A DNA stretch of 42,511 nucleotides from Pseudomonas cyclaminis. Lineage in GTDB: Bacteria; Pseudomonadota; Gammaproteobacteria; Pseudomonadales; Pseudomonadaceae. Below the pieces are notes generated by a model. That model was not told the origin of the DNA, did not search any database, and saw nothing but the letters and a program-made list of their open reading frames with translations. The position numbers and the translations under genes are program-made. The stretch is taken from NCBI RefSeq assembly GCF_015163715.1, contig NZ_JADDUM010000195.1, forward strand, positions 1-42,511. The letters run 5' to 3'. Below, one piece after another: positions 9,640-18,488 of the stretch (the first letter of the stretch is position 1; each line of letters starts with the position of its first letter).

Positions 9640-10331
9640 AGAATCCACTCCCTCAGCATGGCGTCGGCCACTTTGGCTTCGCGGGGGCCTCCTATGCGGA
9701 TGGCATCAACGAGGGCCAGGAAATGGTAAAGAAGCTCATCCTTTTTTACCGCTCCTGGCACCGTCTTGTACAAGGGCGTGATTTCCTGGCCTTTGCTTTT
9801 GCCGTAGGCGTCCGGCCAGACGGGGATTAATTCGCCGCCGCTGATGACCTTCCCCGCCAGGATGGGGGCCGCAAAGGCGGTCGGAATGCCCCGAACGATG
9901 GGGCCTGGCTTCACCGGAAAAATATAACGAATGCTGTAAGTGACGAGATCAAGCAGTGCTTTTTTTCTGACGAGGGGCGAACCGTCGTTATTGTCCGTAA
10001 ACACCAACCCAATTTCGCGGCACCGGCTTAAAGATGAAGATACCTCTGTTTTGCTCAGTCCCAATGCCGATGCGAGGGCTCTTACAGAGTAGCTTTGTTG
10101 ATTGTCCTGTTCGGCAGGCTCGCTCTCGTCCCAGCCGCGCCAGTCTTCGAGATCAGAAAGCTGAACGGCTTGTATGTCGTTTTCATTTTCAAAAAATTGC
10201 TTGATGGTCGAAATGACCGCCCCTTCCGAATCTTGCATCACGGAGAACTCGCGTTTTTTCACGCGCTCCCCCCTGGCCTGCAATTCCAGGCTTATGAGTT
10301 TGAACAAGATAAGTACGTCTTGACTTTTCAT
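9636..10331 (-). CDS. Winged-helix DNA-binding protein of unknown role
   Basis: A 231-aa protein. A helix-turn-helix segment is seen at about residues 82-110 (SVRALASALGLSKTEVSSSLSRCREIGLVF), similar to MarR/IclR-type winged helices. The C-terminal half (from about residue 135) is a separate domain containing VRGIPTAFAAPI and VWPDAYGKSKG that I do not recognise. It starts at ATG 10331 with GGAG four bases upstream, only 14 bases after a perfect 32-bp palindrome, so autoregulation is likely. Gene order (DNA-binding protein, then nucleotidyltransferase) resembles AbiE-type antitoxin-toxin pairs, but this protein is not clearly AbiEi. GC content is lower than in flanking genes, consistent with transfer. 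Confidence 0.7.
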   Translation of the reverse strand: MKSQDVLILFKLISLELQARGERVKKREFSVMQDSEGAVISTIKQFFENENDIQAVQLSDLEDWRGWDESEPAEQDNQQSYSVRALASALGLSKTEVSSSLSRCREIGLVFTDNNDGSPLVRKKALLDLVTYSIRYIFPVKPGPIVRGIPTAFAAPILAGKVISGGELIPVWPDAYGKSKGQEITPLYKTVPGAVKKDELLYHFLALVDAIRIGGPREAKVADAMLREWIL

Positions 10332-10345
10332 GGGGCTCCAAACTT

Positions 10346-10377
10346 AAGTGTCCTCTGTCCGCGGACAGAGGACACTT
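10346..10377. promoter_or_regulatory. Perfect 32-bp palindrome, likely operator
   Basis: The half-site AAGTGTCCTCTGTCCG is followed directly by its exact reverse complement, with no spacer. GTCC occurs twice in each half. It lies 14 bases upstream of the winged-helix start on the minus strand, and a TTGACA (10400-10405, minus strand) lies further upstream as a possible -35 box. No T-run follows, which argues against a simple terminator, although it could also end transcription from the DUF3142 gene. Confidence 0.65.
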
Positions 10378-10411
10378 TCTTGCACGGCTTCAATACCGAT
10401 GTCAAGGATGA

Positions 10412-11116
10412 TCAGTGATTCTGCAAAAACACCACATACCCCCGAAACCACTCACTCCCCTGCAAATACCCCGGCTCCTCCCACTCGCCACCCTGAATCA
10501 AACCGATCTTGAACGGCAGCCCCATGCGGTTCATCCGTGGCAAATACGCCGCGTAATCCGGGATGCTCTGGCGCCCTTGATAAGTCTGCACCACCACTTC
10601 ATCCACCACGCCCTTGAGCTGGGCGATGGCGGCTGGGTCGGCGTTGCTGCTCCAGTCCATCAGGCCGGTGATACTCAGGCGCAGGTCGGAGGGCAAGCGT
10701 TGGCGCAGGTCGCGCAGGAAGGCGGCGTATTCGTGCAGGTATTGGGTGCGGGCGTCGAAGTCGATCTGGATGCCGACCACCGGGTTGCCCGCGTCGCGCC
10801 AGCGTTGCACCTGGCCGAGCAGTTGGGTGTAGACGCGTTCCGGCCAGTGCAGGGTGTGGGCGCGGTAGACCACCCAGACTTCGCCTTGGGTGATGCGCGG
10901 CACGCTGATGCCCTGGGCGATAAATTGCACGCCGCGCTGGGGCGCGCGGCGGGTTGAGTTGATCTGGCCCTGGAGGATGTACAGGGTCTTGGCCTGTTTG
11001 AGTACCGGCTGGGGCGTGACGCCGCTCCACAGCCAGAAGGCGTCATAGTCGCGAGCGTCGACGGCCGCGAAGGCCGGGCTTGCCAGCAGCAGCAAGCCTA
11101 GCCACAGGTGTTTCAC
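10412..11116 (-). CDS. DUF3142 domain protein, secreted
   Basis: A 234-aa protein starting at a GTG that overlaps the upstream stop by four bases (GTGA). From this start the product opens with a clear signal peptide (KHLWLGLLLLASPAFA). A longer in-frame version from 11143 is possible but would bury the signal. The body resembles DUF3142 proteins, with DYDAFWLWSG near the N-terminus, VVGIQIDFDA near residue 115, LRLSITGLMDW and VVQTYQGR, all consistent with a TIM-barrel fold related to glycoside hydrolases. No biochemical role is known to me. It is translationally coupled to the 719-aa secreted protein upstream. Confidence 0.78.
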   Translation of the reverse strand: MKHLWLGLLLLASPAFAAVDARDYDAFWLWSGVTPQPVLKQAKTLYILQGQINSTRRAPQRGVQFIAQGISVPRITQGEVWVVYRAHTLHWPERVYTQLLGQVQRWRDAGNPVVGIQIDFDARTQYLHEYAAFLRDLRQRLPSDLRLSITGLMDWSSNADPAAIAQLKGVVDEVVVQTYQGRQSIPDYAAYLPRMNRMGLPFKIGLIQGGEWEEPGYLQGSEWFRGYVVFLQNH

Positions 11117-13272
11117 CAGTAGTACTGCAGGGATTTGCCCCACTGGGTGTCGCCAAAGCCGGTCTTGAGTTGGCGGAACCAGGCTTTGCGCACCGCCGGT
11201 TCAACGTCCTGGCCGCCGCAGCTGTTATAGCCGGCCGGCGCGTAGCAGTTGATGGCGCGGAACAGCGCGTAGGCCTTGTCATTCTTCGACGCCTTGGCGT
11301 TGGCGATCACCTGCTTGTAACCGTCGAGGCGCGAGAAGGTTTCGCCCTTGAAGTCCGACGCGCTGCTGCCCAGGCTACCGGCGGCGCGAGCCTGTTCCAG
11401 GGGCATGCCGTCCAGGTTGTTGCGCAGGATGAATTCGCCGAAGCAGTTCAGCGCTTGCGGGTTTTTCGCGTCGGCCTGCAACGCCGCTGCGGTTTGCGCG
11501 ATGCTTGGGCAGGTGTAGCCGGATTCGGCTTTGTCACCGTTCCACTGGAACAGCTTCAAGGTCTGGTTGCCGCTGTAGACATAACCCAGGCTGGTGCCCA
11601 ATTTGTCCTCAGGGGGCGAGGCGGGCAGTTGCTTGAGGTCGTCGGCGAAGGTGGCGTACTGGCCGCGCAACAGGTCTTTATAAAGCAGCACGAACTGCGC
11701 GGTCTGGCGCTCCAGCGGGTCGCTGGCCTGGGCGATCTGTTGGCGCAGCAGCTCAGGCCCGGCGACGGTGCGCAGCAGGATGTAGCGCACCTGCGTGGCG
11801 CTGATCGGCGAGTCGCTGGTGAACACCTTGGCCAGTTGGCCGCTGCGCTCGTAGTTCATGGCCAGGGCCAGTTCCAGTTGGTCGCGTTGCAGCGGCAATT
11901 TGGCCTGGTCGAGCAGTTTCAGCCACAGGGCTTCGGCGCCTTTCCAATCCTTTTTGTCCTCCAGGGCCAACGCACGCAGGGTGTGTTGGCTGAAGGCGAA
12001 GTAGTCCAGGTTCGACGGCACGTCCTGGGGCAGGTGCTTCAGCGCCGCGTCGGGTTGATGCTCGACATACAGCGCAAAAGCCGCTTGCAGGTAGTCGTAC
12101 AGCGCGGGCGCGTTGGCAAATGTGCCTTTCTGCTGGTCAAGGGCTTCGCGGGTCAGGCGTGGCGGGGTGTTGGCGCGCATCAGCATCAGGTCGGTGACCG
12201 TTTGCAGCAGCGGCTCCTTGAGGTTGGCGCTGTTGACCATCAGCAGCTTGAGGTCGGCTTCTTCCACCAGTTCGTCCACCGACACATTGCGCTGGGCCTC
12301 GGTGGCCTGGGTCAACTGCCAGGCGAAGTCTTCAGCCAGTTTGTCATTGTCGTTCGCCAGCCAATGCACGCGGCGCAGCAGTCCGTGGGCCGACGTCGCG
12401 TAATCACCTTGTGGATAAGTGTTCAGGTAACTCAGAAACCCGGCTTCGGCCTGGCTCAGGGCGGACTTATCCACATGCTCAAGCTGCGGCATGCCGTACT
12501 CATCGAAGGCCTCGGCCTGGGCCTGGTTGAGTGACGTGCGCGCCGTCATGTACAGCGCGGTTTCCTTCAGCCAAGGGACCGTCGACAGGTTGGCGGCGGC
12601 GAATCCGCGTTCGGCGTCACTGAAGCGGCCACTGTAGAAGTCAGCGGCGGCTTGCAGATAAGTGCGAAAGAGCAGGCCGTGGGCGGACTCGATGGGATCA
12701 CTCACCACCTGGCCATCCCAGTCGCAGGTGGTGAGCAATTGCAGACGCGCCTTCACCAGCGCCGTGCGCTCGGTGCTCGGCATGTCGGCGTTGATCACTT
12801 GGCGGGTAAATGCGGTGGCGCTGTCATCGTCGTTGCTGCGGCAGCGGCTGCCTTCACCATCGACGAAGGCTGCACCGGCGGTTTTATAGTCCTCGCGCTT
12901 GATCCCCAGACCGGTCAGCAAGGTGTCCAACTCGGCGGTGGGCGATTGGTCCGAGTCGGCCTCCGTCTCTGCGCTTGAGGCGGGTATCAGGCGATACACC
13001 GCAAATGGCACCGGGCCAAAACCCTGGGACAGATCGTCTTCGCTCAATGCCCTAGGCGTCAGCGGCTCGGCTTTTTTGTCGGCCAGCAATAGGCGCAGGT
13101 TGGCCCGGCTGTCGTTGCCAGGGCTCAGGAACGGCAGGTTGTTGCAGGGATCGAGGCTGTCACGTGACACCCGCCAATCCGGGTAGCACGAATCGTCGGA
13201 ACTGGCCTGGGCCGGCAGGGAAAGACTGGCCAGCAGGGCCAGTGCCAGGGGTGACAGAAAACCGATGCGCAT
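11113..13272 (-). CDS. Secreted protein of unknown function, 719 aa
   Basis: A large protein with a signal peptide (MRIGFLSPLALALLASLSLPAQA, cleavage near residue 23), so it is likely periplasmic. The mature part begins SSDDSCYPDWRVSRDSLDPCNN. The rest is rich in alpha-helical, Ala/Leu/Gln-containing stretches such as AAADFYSGRFSDAERGFAAA, which suggest TPR-like repeats. I do not recognise a catalytic motif. It ends with its stop overlapping the DUF3142 start, so the two are probably made together. The promoter should lie in the 160-bp gap shared with the divergent adaptor gene at 13433. Confidence 0.7.
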   Translation of the reverse strand: MRIGFLSPLALALLASLSLPAQASSDDSCYPDWRVSRDSLDPCNNLPFLSPGNDSRANLRLLLADKKAEPLTPRALSEDDLSQGFGPVPFAVYRLIPASSAETEADSDQSPTAELDTLLTGLGIKREDYKTAGAAFVDGEGSRCRSNDDDSATAFTRQVINADMPSTERTALVKARLQLLTTCDWDGQVVSDPIESAHGLLFRTYLQAAADFYSGRFSDAERGFAAANLSTVPWLKETALYMTARTSLNQAQAEAFDEYGMPQLEHVDKSALSQAEAGFLSYLNTYPQGDYATSAHGLLRRVHWLANDNDKLAEDFAWQLTQATEAQRNVSVDELVEEADLKLLMVNSANLKEPLLQTVTDLMLMRANTPPRLTREALDQQKGTFANAPALYDYLQAAFALYVEHQPDAALKHLPQDVPSNLDYFAFSQHTLRALALEDKKDWKGAEALWLKLLDQAKLPLQRDQLELALAMNYERSGQLAKVFTSDSPISATQVRYILLRTVAGPELLRQQIAQASDPLERQTAQFVLLYKDLLRGQYATFADDLKQLPASPPEDKLGTSLGYVYSGNQTLKLFQWNGDKAESGYTCPSIAQTAAALQADAKNPQALNCFGEFILRNNLDGMPLEQARAAGSLGSSASDFKGETFSRLDGYKQVIANAKASKNDKAYALFRAINCYAPAGYNSCGGQDVEPAVRKAWFRQLKTGFGDTQWGKSLQYYW

Positions 13273-13432
13273 GACGTGTCCTTGATCCTGAGTCCTTGGA
13301 GGACGCCAATAGTAGCCTGATCCGATGTTGGCTATGGTGAAGGCCTACACAAATCACAGATTTGTCCGCTTCGATTGGTGGCAATTTAACCTCGCTGCCC
13401 TAGACTGCGCTGATGATCAGGGAGAGATTTGT

Positions 13433-14206
13433 ATGAAGTCGTTGCATGGATGGGTATTGAGTTTTTCCTGCCTGATGGGCGCAGTGCCGATGGTGATGGC
13501 GGATGACCCGTTACTGGATCATCCGGCTACGGCCGCCGTGAGCACCGGCAGCGAGGCGCGTGGTGTGTTGCGCGCTCGCGACCAGGCGATGCTGGCCAGT
13601 GAGTTGTCCGGGCGCATTGTCGATCTGCCGTTCAGCGAGGGTGAGTCATTCAAGAAGGGCGACACCCTGGCGCGTTTCGACTGTTCGGCCTATCAGGCCC
13701 AACTCAATGCAGCGTCGGCGGCCAGTCGCGGCGCCGGTGAAGAACTGGCCCACAATAAGCAACTGGCGGCGCTCAATTCCGTCGGTCGCTTCGAAGTGGC
13801 ACGCGCTGAAGCCAAACTCACCGAAACCCAGGCACAGTCCCAGGTCTATCAGGTGCAGATCAAGCGTTGCAGCGTGCTGGCGCCGTATGACGGCCAAGTG
13901 GTGCAGCGCAAAGTGCAACGCTATGAAAGCGTCTCGGCGGGCTCGCCCTTGCTGGAAATCGTCGACAACCGCAGCCTGGAGATCCACTTGCTGGTGCCGT
14001 CGCGCTGGATGAGTAGGCTCAAGCCCGGGCAGACGTTCAACTTCACCCCCGATGAAACCGGCCAAGCGTTCAGCGCCACCGTCAAACGCCTGGGCGCACG
14101 CATTGACGAGGGCAGCCAGACGCTGTTGTTGGTGGCCACGGTGTCCAATGCAACCGGGCTGATGGCCGGCATGAGCGGCACCGCCCACTTCGCGCAACTG
14201 CAATGA
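13433..14206 (+). CDS. HlyD/RND-type periplasmic adaptor, first gene of the LEPR-protein locus
   Basis: A 257-aa adaptor with a signal peptide (VLSFSCLMGAVPMVMA, cleavage near residue 23), so it is periplasmic and has no membrane anchor. A lipoyl half is seen as LSGRIVDLPFSEGESFKKGDTLARFD and its partner as CSVLAPYDGQVVQRKVQRYESVSAG, with a short alpha hairpin between them and a beta-barrel after them. The start at 13433 has a GGGAGAG ribosome site. The stop overlaps the next start (ATGA). The gene opens a run of three export genes (this, a GAF-like/HlyD protein and an M50/HlyD hybrid), so it is probably part of one transport complex and not a drug pump. No RND pump or ABC ATPase is nearby. 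Confidence 0.85.
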   Translation: MKSLHGWVLSFSCLMGAVPMVMADDPLLDHPATAAVSTGSEARGVLRARDQAMLASELSGRIVDLPFSEGESFKKGDTLARFDCSAYQAQLNAASAASRGAGEELAHNKQLAALNSVGRFEVARAEAKLTETQAQSQVYQVQIKRCSVLAPYDGQVVQRKVQRYESVSAGSPLLEIVDNRSLEIHLLVPSRWMSRLKPGQTFNFTPDETGQAFSATVKRLGARIDEGSQTLLLVATVSNATGLMAGMSGTAHFAQLQ

Positions 14207-15522
14207 ACGCACCGATGCCAGGCCATACCGAGCGGGTGTTTGCCCAGTTTCTCGAGCTTGAACGTCAGACCCGCACCGCACGCAGCACCGAGCAACTGGC
14301 CTACAGCCTGGTCAATGATGGTCAGCCGCTGTTTGGCTACCGCCACGCGGCGCTGTTGATCGCCGGCAAGGTGCAGGCGGTGACCGCTGTGAGTAGCGTC
14401 GATCCGAACGCGCCGTTTGTGGCGTTCGTCGAGCAGGCGGTGGCGCAATTGCACAAGCAGGCGCTGGGCGAGACCGCCCGTGTGGTGCCTGTCGAGCTAA
14501 TGAGCGCACAGGTGCAGGCCGACTGGCTGAGTTTGTCTGCCGGGCATGTGTTCTGGTTACCGTTCATCGGCCCTCAAGACCGAGTATTCGGCGGTTTGTG
14601 GCTGGCACGGGATACTCCGTGGAACCCCGCCGAGCAGGTGCTGCTGGCGCAACTGGGTGACACTTACAGTCATGCCTGGCTCGCGCTGCAACCCCGTCAG
14701 CCTTGGCGGTTGCGCCTGACCCGTAAGCGACAGGCCCTGGTGGTGGTCGCGTTGCTGCTGTTGCTGTTGATCCCCGTGCGCCAGTCGGTGCTGGCGCCTG
14801 CCGAGGTGGTGCCGCTGGCTGGGCAAGTGGTGGCGGCACCGTTGGACGGTGTGATTGCGCAATTTCTGGTCAAACCCAACCAACCCGTCAAGCGCGGTGA
14901 CGTGCTGCTGCGCTTTGAAAGCACCACCCTCACGGCCCAGGCCGACGTGGCTGCGCGTGCGTTGGGCGTGGCCGAAGCCGAACTCAAGGCCAATGCCCAG
15001 CGGGCGTTTGCCGACGCCGAGTCCAATTCGCGCATCGACTTGCTGGCCGCGCGCGTCGAACAAAAACGCGCCGAACGCGATTACGCCCGTGAGCTGCTCA
15101 AGCGCAGCGAAGTGCGCGCCGAGCGTGACGGTATCGCCGTCTTCGCCGATCCCGAGCGCTGGCTCGGCAAACCGGTGCAGACCGGCGAGCGCCTGTTGCA
15201 GATCGCCGACCCCGGCCAGGCTGAGCTGCGCATCGAGCTGGCGGTGGGCGATGCGATTGCCCTGGCACCGAACGCCCAAGTCGCACTCTTTCTTGACAGC
15301 GACCCGTTGCAACGCCACCTCGCCACCCTGCAACGCGCCGCCTACGAGGCCCAACCCACGCCGGGAGGGCAATTGGCCTATCGCTTGGACGCGCAGTTCG
15401 ATGACGCGCCGCCGCGTATCGGCCTGCGCGGTACCGCGAAGATCTTTGGCGAGCGTGCGCCGCTGGCGCTGTACCTGTTGCGTCGACCGCTGGCGGGCCT
15501 GCGCCAGAGCGTGGGGCTTTGA
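14203..15522 (+). CDS. Membrane HlyD-type adaptor with extra N-terminal cytoplasmic domain
   Basis: A 439-aa protein. Residues 1 to about 170 form a soluble domain before a single membrane helix (about residues 178-195, ALVVVALLLLLLIPV); this size and pattern recall GAF-like sensor domains, but I see no ligand motif. The periplasmic part has lipoyl halves (VVAAPLDGVIAQFLVKPNQPVKRGDVLLRF and a second half at RAERDGIAVF) around an alpha hairpin rich in Ala, Glu and Arg. It overlaps both neighbours (ATGA before, TGATG after), showing tight coupling with the soluble adaptor and the M50 hybrid. I infer a structural role in the same exporter, with the N-terminal domain facing the cytoplasm. Confidence 0.82.
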   Translation: MNAPMPGHTERVFAQFLELERQTRTARSTEQLAYSLVNDGQPLFGYRHAALLIAGKVQAVTAVSSVDPNAPFVAFVEQAVAQLHKQALGETARVVPVELMSAQVQADWLSLSAGHVFWLPFIGPQDRVFGGLWLARDTPWNPAEQVLLAQLGDTYSHAWLALQPRQPWRLRLTRKRQALVVVALLLLLLIPVRQSVLAPAEVVPLAGQVVAAPLDGVIAQFLVKPNQPVKRGDVLLRFESTTLTAQADVAARALGVAEAELKANAQRAFADAESNSRIDLLAARVEQKRAERDYARELLKRSEVRAERDGIAVFADPERWLGKPVQTGERLLQIADPGQAELRIELAVGDAIALAPNAQVALFLDSDPLQRHLATLQRAAYEAQPTPGGQLAYRLDAQFDDAPPRIGLRGTAKIFGERAPLALYLLRRPLAGLRQSVGL

Positions 15523-17616
15523 TGGGCTTGCCCAGATTGCGCGACGACCTGCAACTGTCCAGCGCTGGTGTCGCCCTGGACGGTTCGCCGCGCTGGACCC
15601 TGGCCGACCCGGTGCGCGGGCGTTACTTCAAACTTGGCGCCACCGCCATTCGGCTGTTGCGCCACTGGTCGTTGGGCGATGTGCAAAAAGTCCTGCAGGC
15701 TGCCAACCGCGAGCCGGGCTTGCCGCTGGGCGACAGCGAAGTGGATGAGCTGTTGAGTTTTCTACGCACCCACGACCTGATCGCCGCGCTGGACCCGGAA
15801 CAACGGGCCAGCTACCTGTATAAAGCCGCCGCCCAGAAGCAAAGCCTGTGGCAAGTACTGCTGCATCAATACCTGTTCTTTCGCATTCCACTGTGGCGCC
15901 CAGACGCTTTCCTCAACCGGGCTTGGCCGTGGCTGGCGCGGTTTGGACCGGGTTTGTTGCGCTACGGGTTGCCCATGATTCTGGGCCTGGGGGTGTTTCT
16001 GGTCGCGCGGGACTGGCAGCGTTTTTTGGCGACCTTTCCACATCTGTTCAGCCTGGGTGGTGCCTTGGCGTTCGGGGTGGCGCTGTTTTTCGCCAAACTG
16101 TGCCATGAGTTCGGTCATGCCTTCATGGCCAAGCGTGCCGGGTGCCGGGTGCAGAGCATGGGTGTGGCGTTCATGGTGTTGCTGCCCATGTTCTACACCG
16201 ATGTCAGCGACGCCTGGCGGGTGAATGACCGCCGCTCGCGGCTGCTGATTGGCGCCGGCGGCGTAATGGCTGAATTGCTGCTCGCCTGCGTTGCGCTGCT
16301 GGCCTGGTCGCTGTTGCCGGACGGCCGGCGCGCACCGCAGCGTTCATGCTGGCCAGCGCCACGTGGCTGACCACCCTGGCGATCAACCTGAACCCGTTCA
16401 TGCGCTTTGATGGTTACTTTCTGATCAGCGATCTGTGGGGCGTGGATAACCTGCAAGGCCGTGCCTTCGCCCTCTGCCGCTGGCGTTTGCGTGAGTGGTT
16501 GTTCGGCTATGGCGAACCGGCGCCGGAAACCTGGTCGCCGACAATGCAGCGACGTCTCCTGTGGTGGGGCTACTTGGCGTGGCTGTGGCGTGCGGCGCTG
16601 TTTCTGGGGATCGCGTTGGCGGTGTATCACCTGTTTTTCAAACTGCTCGGGATCTTTCTGATGCTGGTGGAGTTGGTGTGGTTCATCTGCCTGCCGGTGA
16701 TCAAGGAGTGGCGCGAATGGTGGAGCCGACGCAGCCGGGCCCATACGCCGAGGGTGGTGCTCACGGGCCTCGGGTTGCTGCTGATAGTGCTTGCGCTGGT
16801 GGTGCCCTGGCGCAGTGCGGTGGAGCTGCCGACGATGCTCGAAGCGGGGCGCGCCAGTGCGTTGCATGCGCCGGTGGCGGCACGCGTCAAGGCATTGAAC
16901 GTGGTGGACGGGCAAGTGGTGACGCAGGGCCAGGTGTTGGTCGAACTGGAGTCCCCTGACCTGGACGCCCGGCAGAGCATCGTGCGCCGCGAAGTCGAGA
17001 TCCTGCAGTTGCAGATGCGTCGCCAGGCCGGGCGCAGCGAAACGGCGGCGGATGCCGGCATCAATGACCAGCGATTGTCCCAGGCCCTGGCTGAATACCG
17101 AGGCTTGGCCGCCCAGCGCGAGCGCCTGTTGTTGCGTGCGCCCCATGCCGGGACCGTGCGTGACGTGCTGCCGCAACTGAGCACAGGCCGCTGGTTGTCG
17201 CCCAAGGACGCGCTGGCGCAAGTGGTCGAGGACGGCGCACGCTTGCGCGGTTATCTGGCCGAGGCCGAGTTGTGGCGCGTGCTGCCGGGGGCCACCGGGC
17301 GGTTTATCGCCGATGACCCGATGCACGCCGCGATTGCCGTGGCGTTGACGGACATCGATGCCAACGGCGTGGCCTATCTCGATCAAGAAGCCCTGACCTC
17401 CGATCACCACGACCGATTGCCGTGCGCCGCGATGCAAACCAGCGTCCGGCACCGGTCCAGGCGCAATACGGCGCTCGGTTCACAACTGTGCAATCAATCC
17501 CTACGCCCCATCAGCCGTTGCGCGGGGTGGTGGTGTTGCAAGGGCGCAGCGAATCAGTGCTGGGTGTGGCTTGGCGACGAGCGGCAGCGCTGGGCGTCCG
17601 GGAAAGCGGTTTCTGA
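15522..17616 (+). CDS. M50 (site-2 protease-like) membrane protein fused to a HlyD-like domain (two frameshifts)
   Basis: About 698 aa after restoring two missing bases. Residues 1-90 look like a small PqqD/RRE-type domain (PRWTLADPVRGRYFKLGATAIRLLRHW). Several membrane helices follow. The zinc site is HEFGH at residues 195-199, and the second M50 motif NPFMRFDGYF lies near residue 291. A HlyD-like periplasmic region follows (ALHAPVAARVKALNVVDGQVVTQGQ, later LLRAPHAGTVRDV), and the end is GVRESGF. Breaks lie near 16325 (LLPDG then PARTAAFMLAS) and near 17411 (TSDHH then PIAVRRDAN). In each case one added base restores family-like sequence. Catalytic residues are intact, so it may cleave a peptide in the membrane or serve as an export channel. 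The ATG at 15522 overlaps the previous stop. Confidence 0.85.
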
Positions 17617-17631
17617 CAGGAGTTGAACACG

Positions 17632-18147
17632 ATGCTGAACAAGGATGGCGCTTTGGCGCAGGGCCTGGTGGTGCGCCCGTCGCGCAGTACCGATGGGCCG
17701 TTCCTACAGGGGCTTTACCGCTCGGCGCGGGCCGATCTGCAATGGATCGATAGCGAACAGGCCCTGGTGGAGGAGGTGATCGCCCAGCAATTCCAGATCC
17801 AGGAAAAGGGCATGGATGAGCACTTTCCCGGCGCGCTACATTACGTGGTCGAGAAACTGGGCACGCCCATCGGCGCGTTGAGTGCCGACTTCGGGCCTAA
17901 CGAGATCCGGGTGCTGTACCTGGCGTTTATTCCGGCCGCTCGCGGCCAGGGGTTTGGCCGAGCGGTGTTGCAAGGCGTGCAGCAGGCCGCCAGCCAGGTG
18001 TTTTGCCCGGTGGCCACGGTGGTATGGGCGAGCAACCCCCACGCGCGCCAGCATTACCTGGCGCTGGGGTTTCGGGTGGAGGAAGAGACCCCTGCCGCGC
18101 AACGGCTGGTGTGGTACCCGTCTCAGTTGAACACGATGCAGAAATAG
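17632..18147 (+). CDS. GNAT-family N-acetyltransferase
   Basis: A 171-aa protein of the GNAT fold, predicted to move an acetyl group from acetyl-CoA to an amine. The acetyl-CoA loop is seen as AARGQGFGRAVLQGV (near residues 105-120), preceded by the strand IRVLYLAFIP and followed by a C-terminal YLALGFRVEEE segment. The start has a CAGGAG ribosome site nine bases upstream, and the gene follows the M50 hybrid by 15 bases on the same strand, so it is likely co-transcribed with the export genes. Its 3' end overlaps the convergent DUF6916 gene by 25 bases. Substrate unknown; a protein N-terminus, an amino sugar or a small metabolite are all possible. Confidence 0.85.
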   Translation: MLNKDGALAQGLVVRPSRSTDGPFLQGLYRSARADLQWIDSEQALVEEVIAQQFQIQEKGMDEHFPGALHYVVEKLGTPIGALSADFGPNEIRVLYLAFIPAARGQGFGRAVLQGVQQAASQVFCPVATVVWASNPHARQHYLALGFRVEEETPAAQRLVWYPSQLNTMQK

Positions 18148-18431
18148 CCGCGTTCGGCATCTCGGCCCATGGCGGGCTCGCGGGACACGAACACCTGTTC
18201 CAGGCATACGTCCGGCAGCGGCAGGCAGCATAGACCGTCCACGAAATCGGTAGGGCCAAGGCTGCTGAACAAGACGCTGAAAGCCCCGCGTGGGTTGTGC
18301 GGCAAAGTCGCTTGGGGCGCCTCGCGTACACGTTCGATCTGAATCGACAGCGCCGAGCCATCCGGCAGGTAAAGCGTGCTGCTGCCTGCCAGCAACGGGC
18401 GAAAATGTTCAGAGGTGACCAGGTTCAACAT
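18123..18431 (-). CDS. DUF6916-like small protein
   Basis: A 102-aa protein without signal peptide or membrane helix. The pattern EHFRPLLAGSSTLYLPDGSALSIQIERV...FSVLFSSLGP...GLCCLPLPDVCLEQVFVSRE...YFCIVFN matches what I recall of DUF6916 proteins, which are often found next to tail-collar/microcystin-dependent protein genes, as here. The ATG at 18431 is preferred over the one at 18437 because GGAG lies about eight bases before it. It is transcribed opposite to the export genes. Function unknown; pairing with the neighbouring collar-domain gene suggests a joint role. Confidence 0.65.
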   Translation of the reverse strand: MLNLVTSEHFRPLLAGSSTLYLPDGSALSIQIERVREAPQATLPHNPRGAFSVLFSSLGPTDFVDGLCCLPLPDVCLEQVFVSREPAMGRDAERGYFCIVFN

Positions 18432-18454
18432 AAGCATGGCTCCGCTTCAAAAGC

Positions 18455-18476
18455 GCCGAGGCATTCAAGCCTCGGC
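18455..18476 (-). terminator. Stem-loop between two minus-strand genes
   Basis: An 8-bp perfect stem (GCCGAGGC and GCCTCGGC) with a 6-base loop lies just after the stop of the tail-collar gene. On the minus strand it is followed by GCTTTTG, a short T-run. It may partly terminate transcription before the DUF6916 gene. Confidence 0.5.
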
Positions 18477-18488
18477 CAAGGGGTGACA

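Noticed and set aside
10346..10377. Rho-independent terminator for the DUF3142 gene
   Set aside because: No T-run follows the palindrome on the minus strand and there is no loop, so an operator is favoured, though a double role cannot be excluded.
11080..12534. A 484-codon plus-strand open frame opposite the 719-aa secreted protein
   Set aside because: The minus-strand frame has a proper signal peptide and coupled downstream gene; the plus frame has neither.
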